From assembly GCA_943914115.1 (NCBI GenBank), contig CALUAU010000123.1, forward strand, positions 1-5,787: DNA of 5,787 nucleotides. The letters run 5' to 3'. The translations under genes and the position numbers were made by a program. Source of the stretch: an uncultured Microbacteriaceae bacterium. Lineage in GTDB: Bacteria > Actinomycetota > Actinomycetes > Actinomycetales > Microbacteriaceae. This document shows, in pieces, positions 1-5,575 of the stretch. The notes below the pieces were generated by a model. It saw only the letters and a program-made list of their open reading frames with translations. It had not been told where the DNA came from and ran no database searches. The number at the start of each line of letters is the position of its first letter. Within the stretch, counting starts at the first letter, position 1.

Positions 1-603
1 ACAGAGCCACAGCACGCTCTCGGCGTCGAGGTGGTTCGTGGGCTCATCGAGCAGCAGCAGATCCGGCTTTTCGAGCAGCAGCTTGCACAGCGCCACTCGG
101 CGACGCTCACCACCCGAGAGGTTGGTGACGGGTTCATCAGCGGGCGGGCAGCGCAGCGCATCCATCGCCTGCTCGAGCTGCGAGTCGAGGTCCCAGGCAT
201 CGAGCTGGTCGATCTCGGTCTGCAGCGTGCCCATCTCTTCCATGAGCGCATCAAAGTCGGCGTCGGGCTGCGCCATTTCTTCGGAGATCTGGTTGAAGCG
301 GTCGAGCTTGCCCTTAATATCGGCAACTCCCTCTTCGACGTTCTCACGCACGGTTTTCGACTCGTCCAGCGGCGGTTCCTGCAACAGGATGCCAACGCTG
401 AAGCCGGGGGTGAGCTTGGCCTCACCATTCGACGGCTCGTCGAGACCGGCCATGATTTTGAGGATGGTCGATTTGCCGGCACCGTTCGGGCCGACCATAC
501 CGATCTTGGCACCGGGGAAAAACGACATTGTTACGTCGTCGAGAATCAGCTTGTCGCCCACCTTTTTGCGGGCGCGAACCATTTGATAGATGTACTCGGC
601 CAT
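1..603 (-). CDS. ettA: Energy-dependent translational throttle protein EttA (ABC-F), N-terminal part
   Basis: Partial gene: the first 201 codons are present and the rest runs off the left edge; the family is usually about 555 residues. The product is a soluble ABC-F ATPase. In E. coli EttA binds the ribosomal E site and gates entry into elongation according to the ATP/ADP ratio. Visible in the first ATPase domain are Walker A GPNGAGKST (38-46), a Q-loop glutamine in LLQEPPL (Q75), an inserted acidic helical 'arm' (about 95-140), the signature LSGGE (162-166), Walker B LLLLDEP (182-188) and the switch histidine H191. There are no membrane segments. The start MAEYIYQMVRARK is typical of the family. 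No SD precedes the ATG, but a TAGACT hexamer ends 7 nt before it, so the mRNA may be leaderless. The last codon at the edge reads Cys where E. coli EttA, as I recall it, has Glu (WLE). The second ATPase domain and the linker between the domains are not in view. Confidence 0.95.
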   Translation of the reverse strand, partial: MAEYIYQMVRARKKVGDKLILDDVTMSFFPGAKIGMVGPNGAGKSTILKIMAGLDEPSNGEAKLTPGFSVGILLQEPPLDESKTVRENVEEGVADIKGKLDRFNQISEEMAQPDADFDALMEEMGTLQTEIDQLDAWDLDSQLEQAMDALRCPPADEPVTNLSGGERRRVALCKLLLEKPDLLLLDEPTNHLDAESVLWLC

Positions 604-610
604 GTTGTCC

Positions 611-616
611 AGTCTA
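611..616 (-). promoter_or_regulatory. Candidate -10 element of ettA (TAGACT), leaderless start
   Basis: TAGACT on the minus strand fits TANNNT and ends 7 nt before the A of the ettA ATG. That would place the transcription start at or next to the start codon. A TTGACC at 638-643 resembles a -35 box but lies 21 nt away, longer than the usual 16-18. No SD is visible between the hexamer and the ATG. Confidence 0.45.
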
Positions 617-661
617 TGAATTGCGGTTATCGGTTGTGGTCAAGTAGCTGCATGGCTGGGG

Positions 662-1144
662 CTACCAGTCAATATCGATCGACTTGGCAAGCTGACACTT
701 GCCGCTGCTGATCGGTTTGGTGACCAGCGATGCATAGCTGCCGTCGGGGCCACGCTCACCCAAAAGGCACATATTGTCGGGCATGTGCACCGACACGATC
801 ACGAACGTGGTGTCGAGACCGATCGGAGTGGTGTCGCTGGTCACTTCCATTTTTGATTTGTCGAAGCCGGCTTCAACGAGAGTGTTGACCAGATCTTTCG
901 ATCCTGCGCCCGGCCTCTTCTCGAGCAGCTGCTTGAGTGTCGCATCAAAATAAGCGTGGTTTGCCTCGGCCCCGCCATCGGGCACAAACTCGGGAGCTTT
1001 GGTGGGCGTGGCTTCGGCCGCAGTGGTGGCATTAACCGGGCCAGCATCGCGGTCGCCGGTGCAACCAACCAACATCGCGCTCACTACTAGGAGCGCTGAC
1101 GTCGGCAACAGCACCAAGCGCGGAAAATTCTTGAAGCGACTCAT
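662..1144 (-). CDS. Small secreted lipoprotein of unknown function
   Basis: A 160-residue protein with a clear lipoprotein signal: basic N-terminus (R3, K5, R9), hydrophobic stretch at about 10-24, and lipobox L25-V26-G27-C28, so C28 should be lipidated and the protein anchored outside the membrane. A Thr/Ala/Pro-rich linker (29-56) leads to a compact domain (57-160) with two further cysteines, C126 and C150, that could form a disulfide. I recall similar lipoproteins (the DUF6993 type) next to ettA and ssb in Microbacteriaceae, but I could not check this. No catalytic motif is visible and no function is proposed. The stop is 58 nt upstream of the ettA start, in the same direction. There is no SD; TAGAAT ends 9 nt before the ATG, suggesting a very short or absent leader. 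Confidence 0.85.
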   Translation of the reverse strand: MSRFKNFPRLVLLPTSALLVVSAMLVGCTGDRDAGPVNATTAAEATPTKAPEFVPDGGAEANHAYFDATLKQLLEKRPGAGSKDLVNTLVEAGFDKSKMEVTSDTTPIGLDTTFVIVSVHMPDNMCLLGERGPDGSYASLVTKPISSGKCQLAKSIDIDW

Positions 1145-1153
1145 CGAGTTGGC

Positions 1154-1159
1154 ATTCTA
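1154..1159 (-). promoter_or_regulatory. Candidate -10 element of the lipoprotein gene (TAGAAT)
   Basis: TAGAAT on the minus strand differs from TATAAT at one base and ends 9 nt before the ATG of the lipoprotein gene. A start 6-8 nt after the hexamer would leave a leader of only 1-3 nt. No convincing -35 box is found at 16-18 nt. A promoter here fits the hairpin at 1213-1244, which may cut off transcripts arriving from ssb. Confidence 0.45.
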
Positions 1160-1212
1160 CGTGGCGAATCCCGCGAGATCGCCATCGACCACTCAGCTTT
1201 CACTCACAGCGA

Positions 1213-1244
1213 AGCAGTCCCGAGCAGTAACGCTCGGGACTGCT
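1213..1244 (-). terminator. Perfect 13-bp hairpin after ssb, probable terminator
   Basis: Arms 1213-1225 and 1232-1244 are exact reverse complements, 13 bp, with a 6-nt loop (AGTAAC on the plus strand). The hairpin starts 27 nt after the ssb stop codon and lies upstream of the lipoprotein promoter candidate. Only one T follows the stem in the ssb direction, so there is no U-tract. Strong hairpins without a U-tract are often proposed as terminators in actinobacteria. It could instead protect the ssb mRNA 3' end. Confidence 0.7.
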
Positions 1245-1271
1245 ACACCCCACTCACTCGAACGGTACTTA

Positions 1272-1745
1272 CTAGAACGGTTTACCCTCATACGTCGACG
1301 CAGCCGCCTGACTACCGGCGCCGACGAACGCGGGTTGGTTTTCGCTCGCTGAATCGGCAGTGTGAGCGTCTGCCTCTTCACGCTGCCGCGCGCTGCTACT
1401 GACAGTGGCGGTGGCAAACGAAAGATCGGGGCCGATGTGGTTCGCGAGAATCTCGATGTGTTTGCCGTTGCTGTTGTCATCGCGTTGAAATTCGCGAATC
1501 TGCAGCCGCCCCTGCACCATCACCCGGTGCCCTTTAGCGAGGCTCGCTTTGACATTGGTGGCAAGGTTGCGGAAGCAGGTGACGGTGTACCAGTTGGTAT
1601 GTAGGTCTTCCCACTTCCCCTCTTCGTTGCGCCGACGCCGCGAGGAGGCGAGTCGAAAGGTGGTGATGGTGAGATCACCACTATCGCTGTGCTTGTGTTC
1701 TGGGTCGGTGCCGATAACTCCGACCACCGTGATCTGATCTGACAT
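1272..1745 (-). CDS. ssb: Single-stranded DNA-binding protein, secondary SSB type
   Basis: A 157-residue cytoplasmic SSB that coats single-stranded DNA in replication, repair and recombination. The N-terminal OB fold spans about 3-110: a starting strand ITVVGVIG, the basic run RRRR (36-39), aromatic residues W45, W52 and Y53 in a position typical for stacking on DNA bases, and the VMVQGRLQIREF strand (75-86). A flexible tail (111-157) follows. The tail ends YEGKPF: Pro-Phe is kept, but the usual acidic tip (DDDIPF type) that recruits partner proteins is nearly absent. The gene is not next to rpsF or rpsR, so it may be the second paralogue (SsbB-like) of an actinobacterium rather than the main replicative SSB. 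GGAG at a 5-nt spacing supports the start. The 13-bp hairpin lies just downstream. Confidence 0.93.
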   Translation of the reverse strand: MSDQITVVGVIGTDPEHKHSDSGDLTITTFRLASSRRRRNEEGKWEDLHTNWYTVTCFRNLATNVKASLAKGHRVMVQGRLQIREFQRDDNSNGKHIEILANHIGPDLSFATATVSSSARQREEADAHTADSASENQPAFVGAGSQAAASTYEGKPF

Positions 1746-1750
1746 GCAGG

Positions 1751-1754
1751 CTCC
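1751..1754 (-). promoter_or_regulatory. Ribosome binding site of ssb (GGAG)
   Basis: GGAG on the minus strand lies 5 nt before the ssb ATG, within ATTGGAGCCTGC. It supports this start and contrasts with the neighbouring genes, several of which have no SD. Confidence 0.65.
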
Positions 1755-1800
1755 AATCGTGTTGTGTATTGAGGCGGCCGGCGAGCCCGTGCCGTGTCGA

Positions 1801-1806
1801 AGGTTA
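1801..1806 (-). promoter_or_regulatory. Possible -10 element of ssb (TAACCT)
   Basis: TAACCT is the only TANNNT hexamer on the minus strand between the msrA stop and the ssb start. It would give a leader of roughly 50 nt, in line with ssb having an SD. No -35 box is recognisable, so this is weak. Confidence 0.25.
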
Positions 1807-1875
1807 CGTAGCTCACCGACCGCGCCCGCAGTCTCTCGCGATCACTCTCGCTCAGATTGACAGTCAGGGGGTCGC

Positions 1876-1897
1876 TGTGGATAACCGGCTATCAACA
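1876..1897. promoter_or_regulatory. 22-bp imperfect palindrome containing a perfect DnaA-box nonamer
   Basis: TGTGGATAA at 1876-1884 is the exact reverse complement of the DnaA-box consensus TTATCCACA. Opposite it, CTATCAACA (1889-1897) reads as TGTTGATAG on the other strand. The two half sites flank CCGG, and 9 of 11 symmetric base pairs match. The site is 131 bp upstream of the ssb ATG and 34 bp beyond the msrA stop. It may be an inverted pair of DnaA sites (one strong, one weak) or the operator of another dimeric regulator. A second inverted repeat, AACCGGC/GCCGGTT at 1883-1889 and 1903-1909, overlaps it and could act as a weak msrA terminator. Confidence 0.45.
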
Positions 1898-1930
1898 GCC
1901 TGGCCGGTTTCGCGGTGCCACAGCGGGCAG

Positions 1931-2455
1931 CTACCCCATCCAGTCGGCAAACCCGGCACGCACTTTGCGCACTTTGGGCACCGCGACGGCATTGCAATAT
2001 CCATTACCGGGGTTCTTCGCGAAAAAGTCTTGATGGTAATCTTCAGCCGGCCAGAACTCGGTGGCGTCCTCGATCGCGGTGACCACGCCACCACCCCACA
2101 TGTTGTTGGCGCGGTCGATGGCGGCGGCAAATTGTTCGCGCTGCTTCGCATCGGCCGGGAACATTGCCGAGCGGTACTGGGTGCCGATATCTGCGCCCTG
2201 CCGGTTGAGCTGTCGGGGATCGTGCAGGGTGAAGAAGATGTCGAGCACGATATCGGCGGGGATGGTTGCCTCGTCAAACTCGATCTTGATGGCTTCAGCG
2301 TGGCCGGTGGTGCCTGTGCATACCTGCTCGTAACTCGGCTCGGAAACCGTGCCGCCAATGTAGCCGGCAGTGATGGCGGTCACGCCGCGAACATTGCGGT
2401 AGACGGCATCGAGGCACCAGAAGCAGCCACCGGCGAGAACAAATGTCGTAGTCAT
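1931..2455 (-). CDS. msrA: Peptide-methionine (S)-S-oxide reductase MsrA
   Basis: A 174-residue cytoplasmic enzyme that reduces the S form of methionine sulfoxide, free or in proteins, using thioredoxin. The start MTTTFVLAGGCFWC brings the catalytic C11 of GCFWC to the usual place near the N-terminus. Other family motifs are YEQVCTGTTGHAE (42-54), LHDPRQLNRQGADIGTQYRS (77-96), EDYHQDF (138-144) and GYC (152-154). Cysteines C11, C14, C46 and C154 are present; C14 or C154 could be the resolving cysteine. The reading frame stays open upstream to 2599, but homology begins only at 2455, and the extension would run into the opposing gene. There is no SD; TACTCT ends 7 nt before the ATG, so a leaderless mRNA is likely. 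It is divergent from the PabC-like gene, with 24 bp between the start codons. Confidence 0.96.
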   Translation of the reverse strand: MTTTFVLAGGCFWCLDAVYRNVRGVTAITAGYIGGTVSEPSYEQVCTGTTGHAEAIKIEFDEATIPADIVLDIFFTLHDPRQLNRQGADIGTQYRSAMFPADAKQREQFAAAIDRANNMWGGGVVTAIEDATEFWPAEDYHQDFFAKNPGNGYCNAVAVPKVRKVRAGFADWMG

Positions 2456-2462
2456 GCGCGCA

Positions 2463-2472
2463 AGAGTACGCT
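2463..2472. promoter_or_regulatory. Overlapping back-to-back -10 elements for msrA and the PabC-like gene
   Basis: The 10-bp AGAGTACGCT reads TACGCT on the plus strand (2467-2472) and TACTCT on the minus strand (2468-2463). Both fit TANNNT, they share the central TA step, and each ends exactly 7 nt before its own ATG. The arrangement predicts a single two-way promoter with leaderless transcripts in both directions. No convincing -35 box is seen on either side, and there is no room for separate promoters outside the coding sequences. Confidence 0.55.
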
Positions 2473-2479
2473 CATTTAC

Positions 2480-3343
2480 ATGACACCTGATCCATTGGTA
2501 GCTCTTCTCGACGGTTCGCTGCACGATGTCACCAGCTTGTTGGTGCGCCCCGATGACCTCGGCATCGTGCGCGGTGACGGAGTTTTTGATGTTGCGCACG
2601 GTTACGCCGGCAGGTTCGCCAACCTGGATGCGAACCTCGAGCGGCTCGCCAACTCGGCCCGCATCCTGTCACTACCAGAACCGGATGCGGCCGGGTACCG
2701 CCGCGCGGTCGCTGCGCTCACCGACGCCTGGGATTGGGATGCAGCTCCCGAAACGACACTGCGCATGGTGCTCACTCGCGGACCGGAAACTGAGAGCCCT
2801 GAAACTCGCCAGCCGAGCGCCTGGGCGATGATCTCGGCAATCAGCAAGCGGGTGGTGCAAGAACGCGAGGGCGTACGAGTGCTGGTGCTCGACCGCGGAA
2901 TTGAGGCCGAAGAAACGAGCGAGCTGCCCTGGCTGCTGCCGGGTGCCAAGAGCCTGTCTTACGGCATCAATATGGCAGCAAAGCGCTGGGCGGCGGCCCA
3001 CGGTGCCGATGATGCGCTGTTCGTGTCGCCCAGTGGCCGATTGCTCGAAGGGCCGACCTCTTCGCTCGTGCTCGACATCGACGGCGAGCTGGTTACCCCC
3101 ACACAAGATGGGCTGCTTCGCTCGCTCACCATTCAGGCCATGATCGACGGCGCGCCACCCGCCGGCCTCACCGCCCGATTCGATGTGCTCAACCTCGCCG
3201 ACCTTGACCGGGCTCGGGGCGGCTGGCTGGTTTCTACCGGCCGCATCCTGGCACCGATTATTGAACTCGATGGCAAGCCGTTCCCGATCTCGCCGCTGCA
3301 CGACCGGCTCGCGCAGCTGCTCGAAGTACCGGGCCGCGGCTAG
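2480..3343 (+). CDS. Fold-type IV PLP enzyme, probable aminodeoxychorismate lyase (PabC-like)
   Basis: A 287-residue protein of the class IV aminotransferase family (PabC, BCAT and D-amino acid transaminase share the fold). Visible are LVRPDDLGIVRGDGVFDVAHGY (21-42), with the R-G-D-G-x-F signature; the presumed PLP lysine K157 in PGAKSLSYGINMAAK; the ALFVSPSGRLLEGPTSSLVL segment (179-198) with E190, which should contact the PLP ring nitrogen; and TPTQDGLLRSLT (206-217), which contacts the phosphate in relatives. The likely reaction is 4-amino-4-deoxychorismate to p-aminobenzoate plus pyruvate in folate synthesis. A transaminase cannot be excluded, and no pabA or pabB is adjacent. The frame is open upstream to 1769, but family similarity starts at MTPDPLVALLDG; the upstream stretch is antisense to msrA. 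There is no SD; TACGCT ends 7 nt before the ATG. Confidence 0.88.
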   Translation: MTPDPLVALLDGSLHDVTSLLVRPDDLGIVRGDGVFDVAHGYAGRFANLDANLERLANSARILSLPEPDAAGYRRAVAALTDAWDWDAAPETTLRMVLTRGPETESPETRQPSAWAMISAISKRVVQEREGVRVLVLDRGIEAEETSELPWLLPGAKSLSYGINMAAKRWAAAHGADDALFVSPSGRLLEGPTSSLVLDIDGELVTPTQDGLLRSLTIQAMIDGAPPAGLTARFDVLNLADLDRARGGWLVSTGRILAPIIELDGKPFPISPLHDRLAQLLEVPGRG

Positions 3344-3352
3344 TTCGCCGAT

Positions 3353-3380
3353 CGGCAGGCTGCGGCAGCCCGGCTTGCCG
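3353..3380. terminator. Hairpin in the convergent PabC-like/nadE gap, probable shared terminator
   Basis: Arms 3353-3362 and 3371-3380 pair over 10 bp in plus-strand RNA, with two G-U wobbles; the minus-strand version has mismatches at those two places. Inside it, GGCTGC (3358-3363) and GCAGCC (3365-3370) form a competing perfect small hairpin. A 10-bp palindrome, GCCGATCGGC (3347-3356), overlaps the left arm. The element fills the 37-bp gap between two facing stop codons. There is no U-tract on either side. Confidence 0.5.
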
Positions 3381-4193
3381 CTAGCGCCACCACTGGTCCG
3401 TGGGGGTCACCGGTAGCTGCCGCTTGTGTCGAGTGCGCAGATAGTAGCCCTCGATTTTTGCGGCGATCTCGTCGGCGACTTCACCACCGGTGAGATAGGT
3501 GTCGATATCGCGGTAGCTGAGCCCGAGCTCGGTTTCATCCGGCCGGCCGGGCACACCATCAAGCAGGTCGGCCGTGGGCACTTTTTCGTAGAGCCGTGCA
3601 TCCGCACCGAGGTGCTGCAGCAGTTCGCGGCCCTGCTGTTTTGTCAGTCCGCTCAGTGGCATCACATCCGCCGCACCATCACCAAACTTCGTGAAGAACC
3701 CGGTGACGGCCTCAGCCGCGTGATCACTTCCGACCACCAGCAGCCCGTGTTCACCACCGAGCGCAAATTGCGCCACCATGCGAATGCGGGCCTTGATATT
3801 GCCGCGGTTAAAGTCGTTCAGCTGCACTGGCGCGAAGGCCTCACTCAGCCCGTCGACAGCGGCCTTAATGTTGACCGTCACTGTTTCATCGGGCTGGATG
3901 AATTGGAGCGCCAGCTGCGCATCCGCCTCATCAATTTGTGTACCGTGAGGCAGCCGCATCGCCACAAAGCGTGCATCCCCGCCATGGGTGCGCACCCGCT
4001 CAACCGCAAGCTGTGCCAGCCTTCCCGCCAGCGTCGAGTCTTGTCCGCCCGAGATTCCGAGCACGAACCCACGCGCACCGGTTTTTTCGAGATAGTCGAC
4101 CAAGAACTCGACGCGACGCTCAACCTCATCGGCCGGATCAATAGTTGCCTGCACCGCGAGCGCGGAAATGATCTCTTGCTGTAGGGGACGCAT
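3381..4193 (-). CDS. nadE: Ammonia-dependent NAD+ synthetase NadE
   Basis: A 270-residue cytoplasmic enzyme for the last step of NAD synthesis: nicotinic acid adenine dinucleotide + NH3 + ATP to NAD+. Its length matches the short ammonia-dependent type (E. coli 275 residues); there is no glutaminase domain, so ammonia must come from elsewhere. Motifs are the ATP pyrophosphatase P-loop SGGQDST (48-54), GNIKARIRM (131-139), GSDHAAE (155-161), TKFGDGAADVMPL (168-180), KVPTADL (204-210) and HKR near the end (256-258). The N-terminus MRPLQQEIISAL aligns with the family start. The gene lies 44 bp downstream of nhaA on the same strand, so read-through is possible. However, CAGAAT ends 6 nt before the ATG and could give its own leaderless transcript; no SD is present. 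It converges on the PabC-like gene. Confidence 0.95.
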   Translation of the reverse strand: MRPLQQEIISALAVQATIDPADEVERRVEFLVDYLEKTGARGFVLGISGGQDSTLAGRLAQLAVERVRTHGGDARFVAMRLPHGTQIDEADAQLALQFIQPDETVTVNIKAAVDGLSEAFAPVQLNDFNRGNIKARIRMVAQFALGGEHGLLVVGSDHAAEAVTGFFTKFGDGAADVMPLSGLTKQQGRELLQHLGADARLYEKVPTADLLDGVPGRPDETELGLSYRDIDTYLTGGEVADEIAAKIEGYYLRTRHKRQLPVTPTDQWWR

Positions 4194-4199
4194 AGCCGG

Positions 4200-4205
4200 A
4201 TTCTG
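4200..4205 (-). promoter_or_regulatory. Possible -10 element of nadE (CAGAAT)
   Basis: CAGAAT on the minus strand ends 6 nt before the nadE ATG. It lacks the conserved first T, so it is weaker than the hexamers at the other SD-less genes. Only a 5-bp hairpin (GGTTC/GAACC, 4222-4236) lies between nhaA and this site, which does not look like a strong terminator. Confidence 0.25.
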
Positions 4206-4237
4206 TCATGTTCGGCTGACCGGTTCGTCGAGAACCA

Positions 4238-5575
4238 CTACTGCGAGGCTTGCTGATCTTTCGTGGCCTTTTCGGCGGCGGTTTGCGCGGCTGCCGATCG
4301 TTCATGGGCACGGCCGCGGAGCCAGAGGAAGATACCGCCGCAAATAGCAGCGAACGTGGAAGCGATCAAAATTGCCGACTTCGACAGTTCGTGTTCGGGG
4401 ACGCCGATCGGGAAAGCAAGTTCTGAAATGAGCAGCGAAACCGTGAACCCGATACCCGCGATCATCGACACCGCCACGACATCGAGCCACTTAATGGCCG
4501 GGTCGAGGTTGATGCGCCGCACGCGCGTGGTGAGGAAAACCGCCAGCGTGATACCGATGGGCTTACCGACGATGAGACCAAGCGCGATGCCCAGCACCAG
4601 CGGCGAAGTGAGGGCGGCGAAGTCCATCCCGGCAAACGAAACCCCGGCCGAAAAAAACGCGAACAGGGGCACACAAATACCGGCTGAAAGCGGACGGAAG
4701 CGGTGTTCGAAAGTTTCGGCGAGGCTCATTTCATCGCCGGTTTCACCCCTGGCCGGGCGCACCGGCACCGAGAAGCCCAGCAGCACACCAGCGATGGTGG
4801 CGTGGATGCCCGACAGGTAGAACAGCGTCCACACGATGATGCCCAGCGGCAGCAGCAGGAACCAGGCCGCGCCCTTGTCTTTCCGGAAGAGGTTGCGGCC
4901 GTAGTGCGCGAGCAACCAGTAGCCCGCAAGCGGTACGAGCGCCGCCAAGAGGTGGCCGAGTGATAGCGCCGAAGTGTAGGCGATCGCGATGATGACGATC
5001 GCGATGAGGTCGTCGACAACGGCGAGGGTGAGCAAGAAGGTGCGCAGCGCGAGCGGCAGTTTCGAACCGACAACCGCAAGCACTGCCACGGCGAAGGCGA
5101 TATCGGTGGCGGTGGGAATTGCCCAGCCATGCGCTAATTGCGGATCGTTACCGGCGAAGAGAATGTAGATGAGGGCGGGCACAATCACACCGCCGGCGGC
5201 CGCCGCGATTGGCACTACGGCACGGCTGGGTTTGCGCAGGTCGCCCTCGATAAATTCGCGTTTGAGTTCGAGGCCCGCCAAAAAGAAAAACACGGCAAGC
5301 AGCCCGTCGGCGGCCCAGTGCCCCACCGTCATCTCGAACGACCAGTCGCCAAACTGAAAACCGGCCTTGGTGTCGCGAAGCCCCTCATACCATCCCGAAA
5401 GCGGACTGTTGGCCAGCACAATCGCGATCACAGCGGCCACGATGAGCAGCCCACCACCGATGGTTTCTTTGCTGACGATCTGCGCGATACGCTGCAGCTC
5501 GCTCGGCGAGGAGGGCGCAAAAGCGGTTTCTTCTTGCCGGGCCGTATCGGTTTGGGAGGCGGGTGCGTTGGTCAT
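4238..5575 (-). CDS. nhaA: Na+/H+ antiporter NhaA
   Basis: A 445-residue inner-membrane antiporter that exports Na+ (or Li+) in exchange for protons and keeps sodium and pH in balance. Roughly a dozen hydrophobic segments lie between 38 and 418. Family landmarks are HWAADGLLAVFFFLAGLELK (86-105), TDIAFAVAVL with D158, VVDDLIAI with the ion-binding pair D188-D189, LSGIHATIAGVLLGF (254-268), and GKPIGI with K338. These match E. coli D133, D163/D164 and K300. It is longer than the E. coli protein (388) because of a hydrophilic N-terminal tail (1-35) and a charged Ala/Gln-rich C-terminal tail (420-445). The start is supported by GAGGA 5 nt upstream. A 159-bp leader separates it from the tRNA gene. 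nadE follows after 44 bp. Confidence 0.96.
   Translation of the reverse strand: MTNAPASQTDTARQEETAFAPSSPSELQRIAQIVSKETIGGGLLIVAAVIAIVLANSPLSGWYEGLRDTKAGFQFGDWSFEMTVGHWAADGLLAVFFFLAGLELKREFIEGDLRKPSRAVVPIAAAAGGVIVPALIYILFAGNDPQLAHGWAIPTATDIAFAVAVLAVVGSKLPLALRTFLLTLAVVDDLIAIVIIAIAYTSALSLGHLLAALVPLAGYWLLAHYGRNLFRKDKGAAWFLLLPLGIIVWTLFYLSGIHATIAGVLLGFSVPVRPARGETGDEMSLAETFEHRFRPLSAGICVPLFAFFSAGVSFAGMDFAALTSPLVLGIALGLIVGKPIGITLAVFLTTRVRRINLDPAIKWLDVVAVSMIAGIGFTVSLLISELAFPIGVPEHELSKSAILIASTFAAICGGIFLWLRGRAHERSAAAQTAAEKATKDQQASQ

Noticed and set aside
31..711. Plus-strand frame of 226 codons opposite ettA
   Set aside because: It is antisense to clear ABC-F motifs and has no features of its own.
1769..2479. 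A 237-codon in-frame upstream extension of the PabC-like protein
   Set aside because: It is antisense to the well-supported msrA and shows no family features. PabC-type similarity starts at the ATG at 2480.
2456..2599. A 48-residue N-terminal extension of MsrA
   Set aside because: It would overlap the PabC-like gene on the other strand. The MsrA family start places GCFWC about 10 residues from the N-terminus, as with the ATG at 2455.
2672..3301. Minus-strand frame of 209 codons opposite the PabC-like gene
   Set aside because: It is antisense to a gene with conserved PLP-enzyme motifs, and its product has no recognisable family features.
3426..4184. Long plus-strand frame (252 codons) opposite nadE
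   Set aside because: It is a shadow of nadE, typical of high-GC coding DNA, with no recognisable domain.
4222..4236. Small hairpin GGTTC/GAACC after nhaA as a terminator
   Set aside because: The stem is only 5 bp, with no U-tract. It is too weak to claim that nhaA and nadE are separate transcripts.
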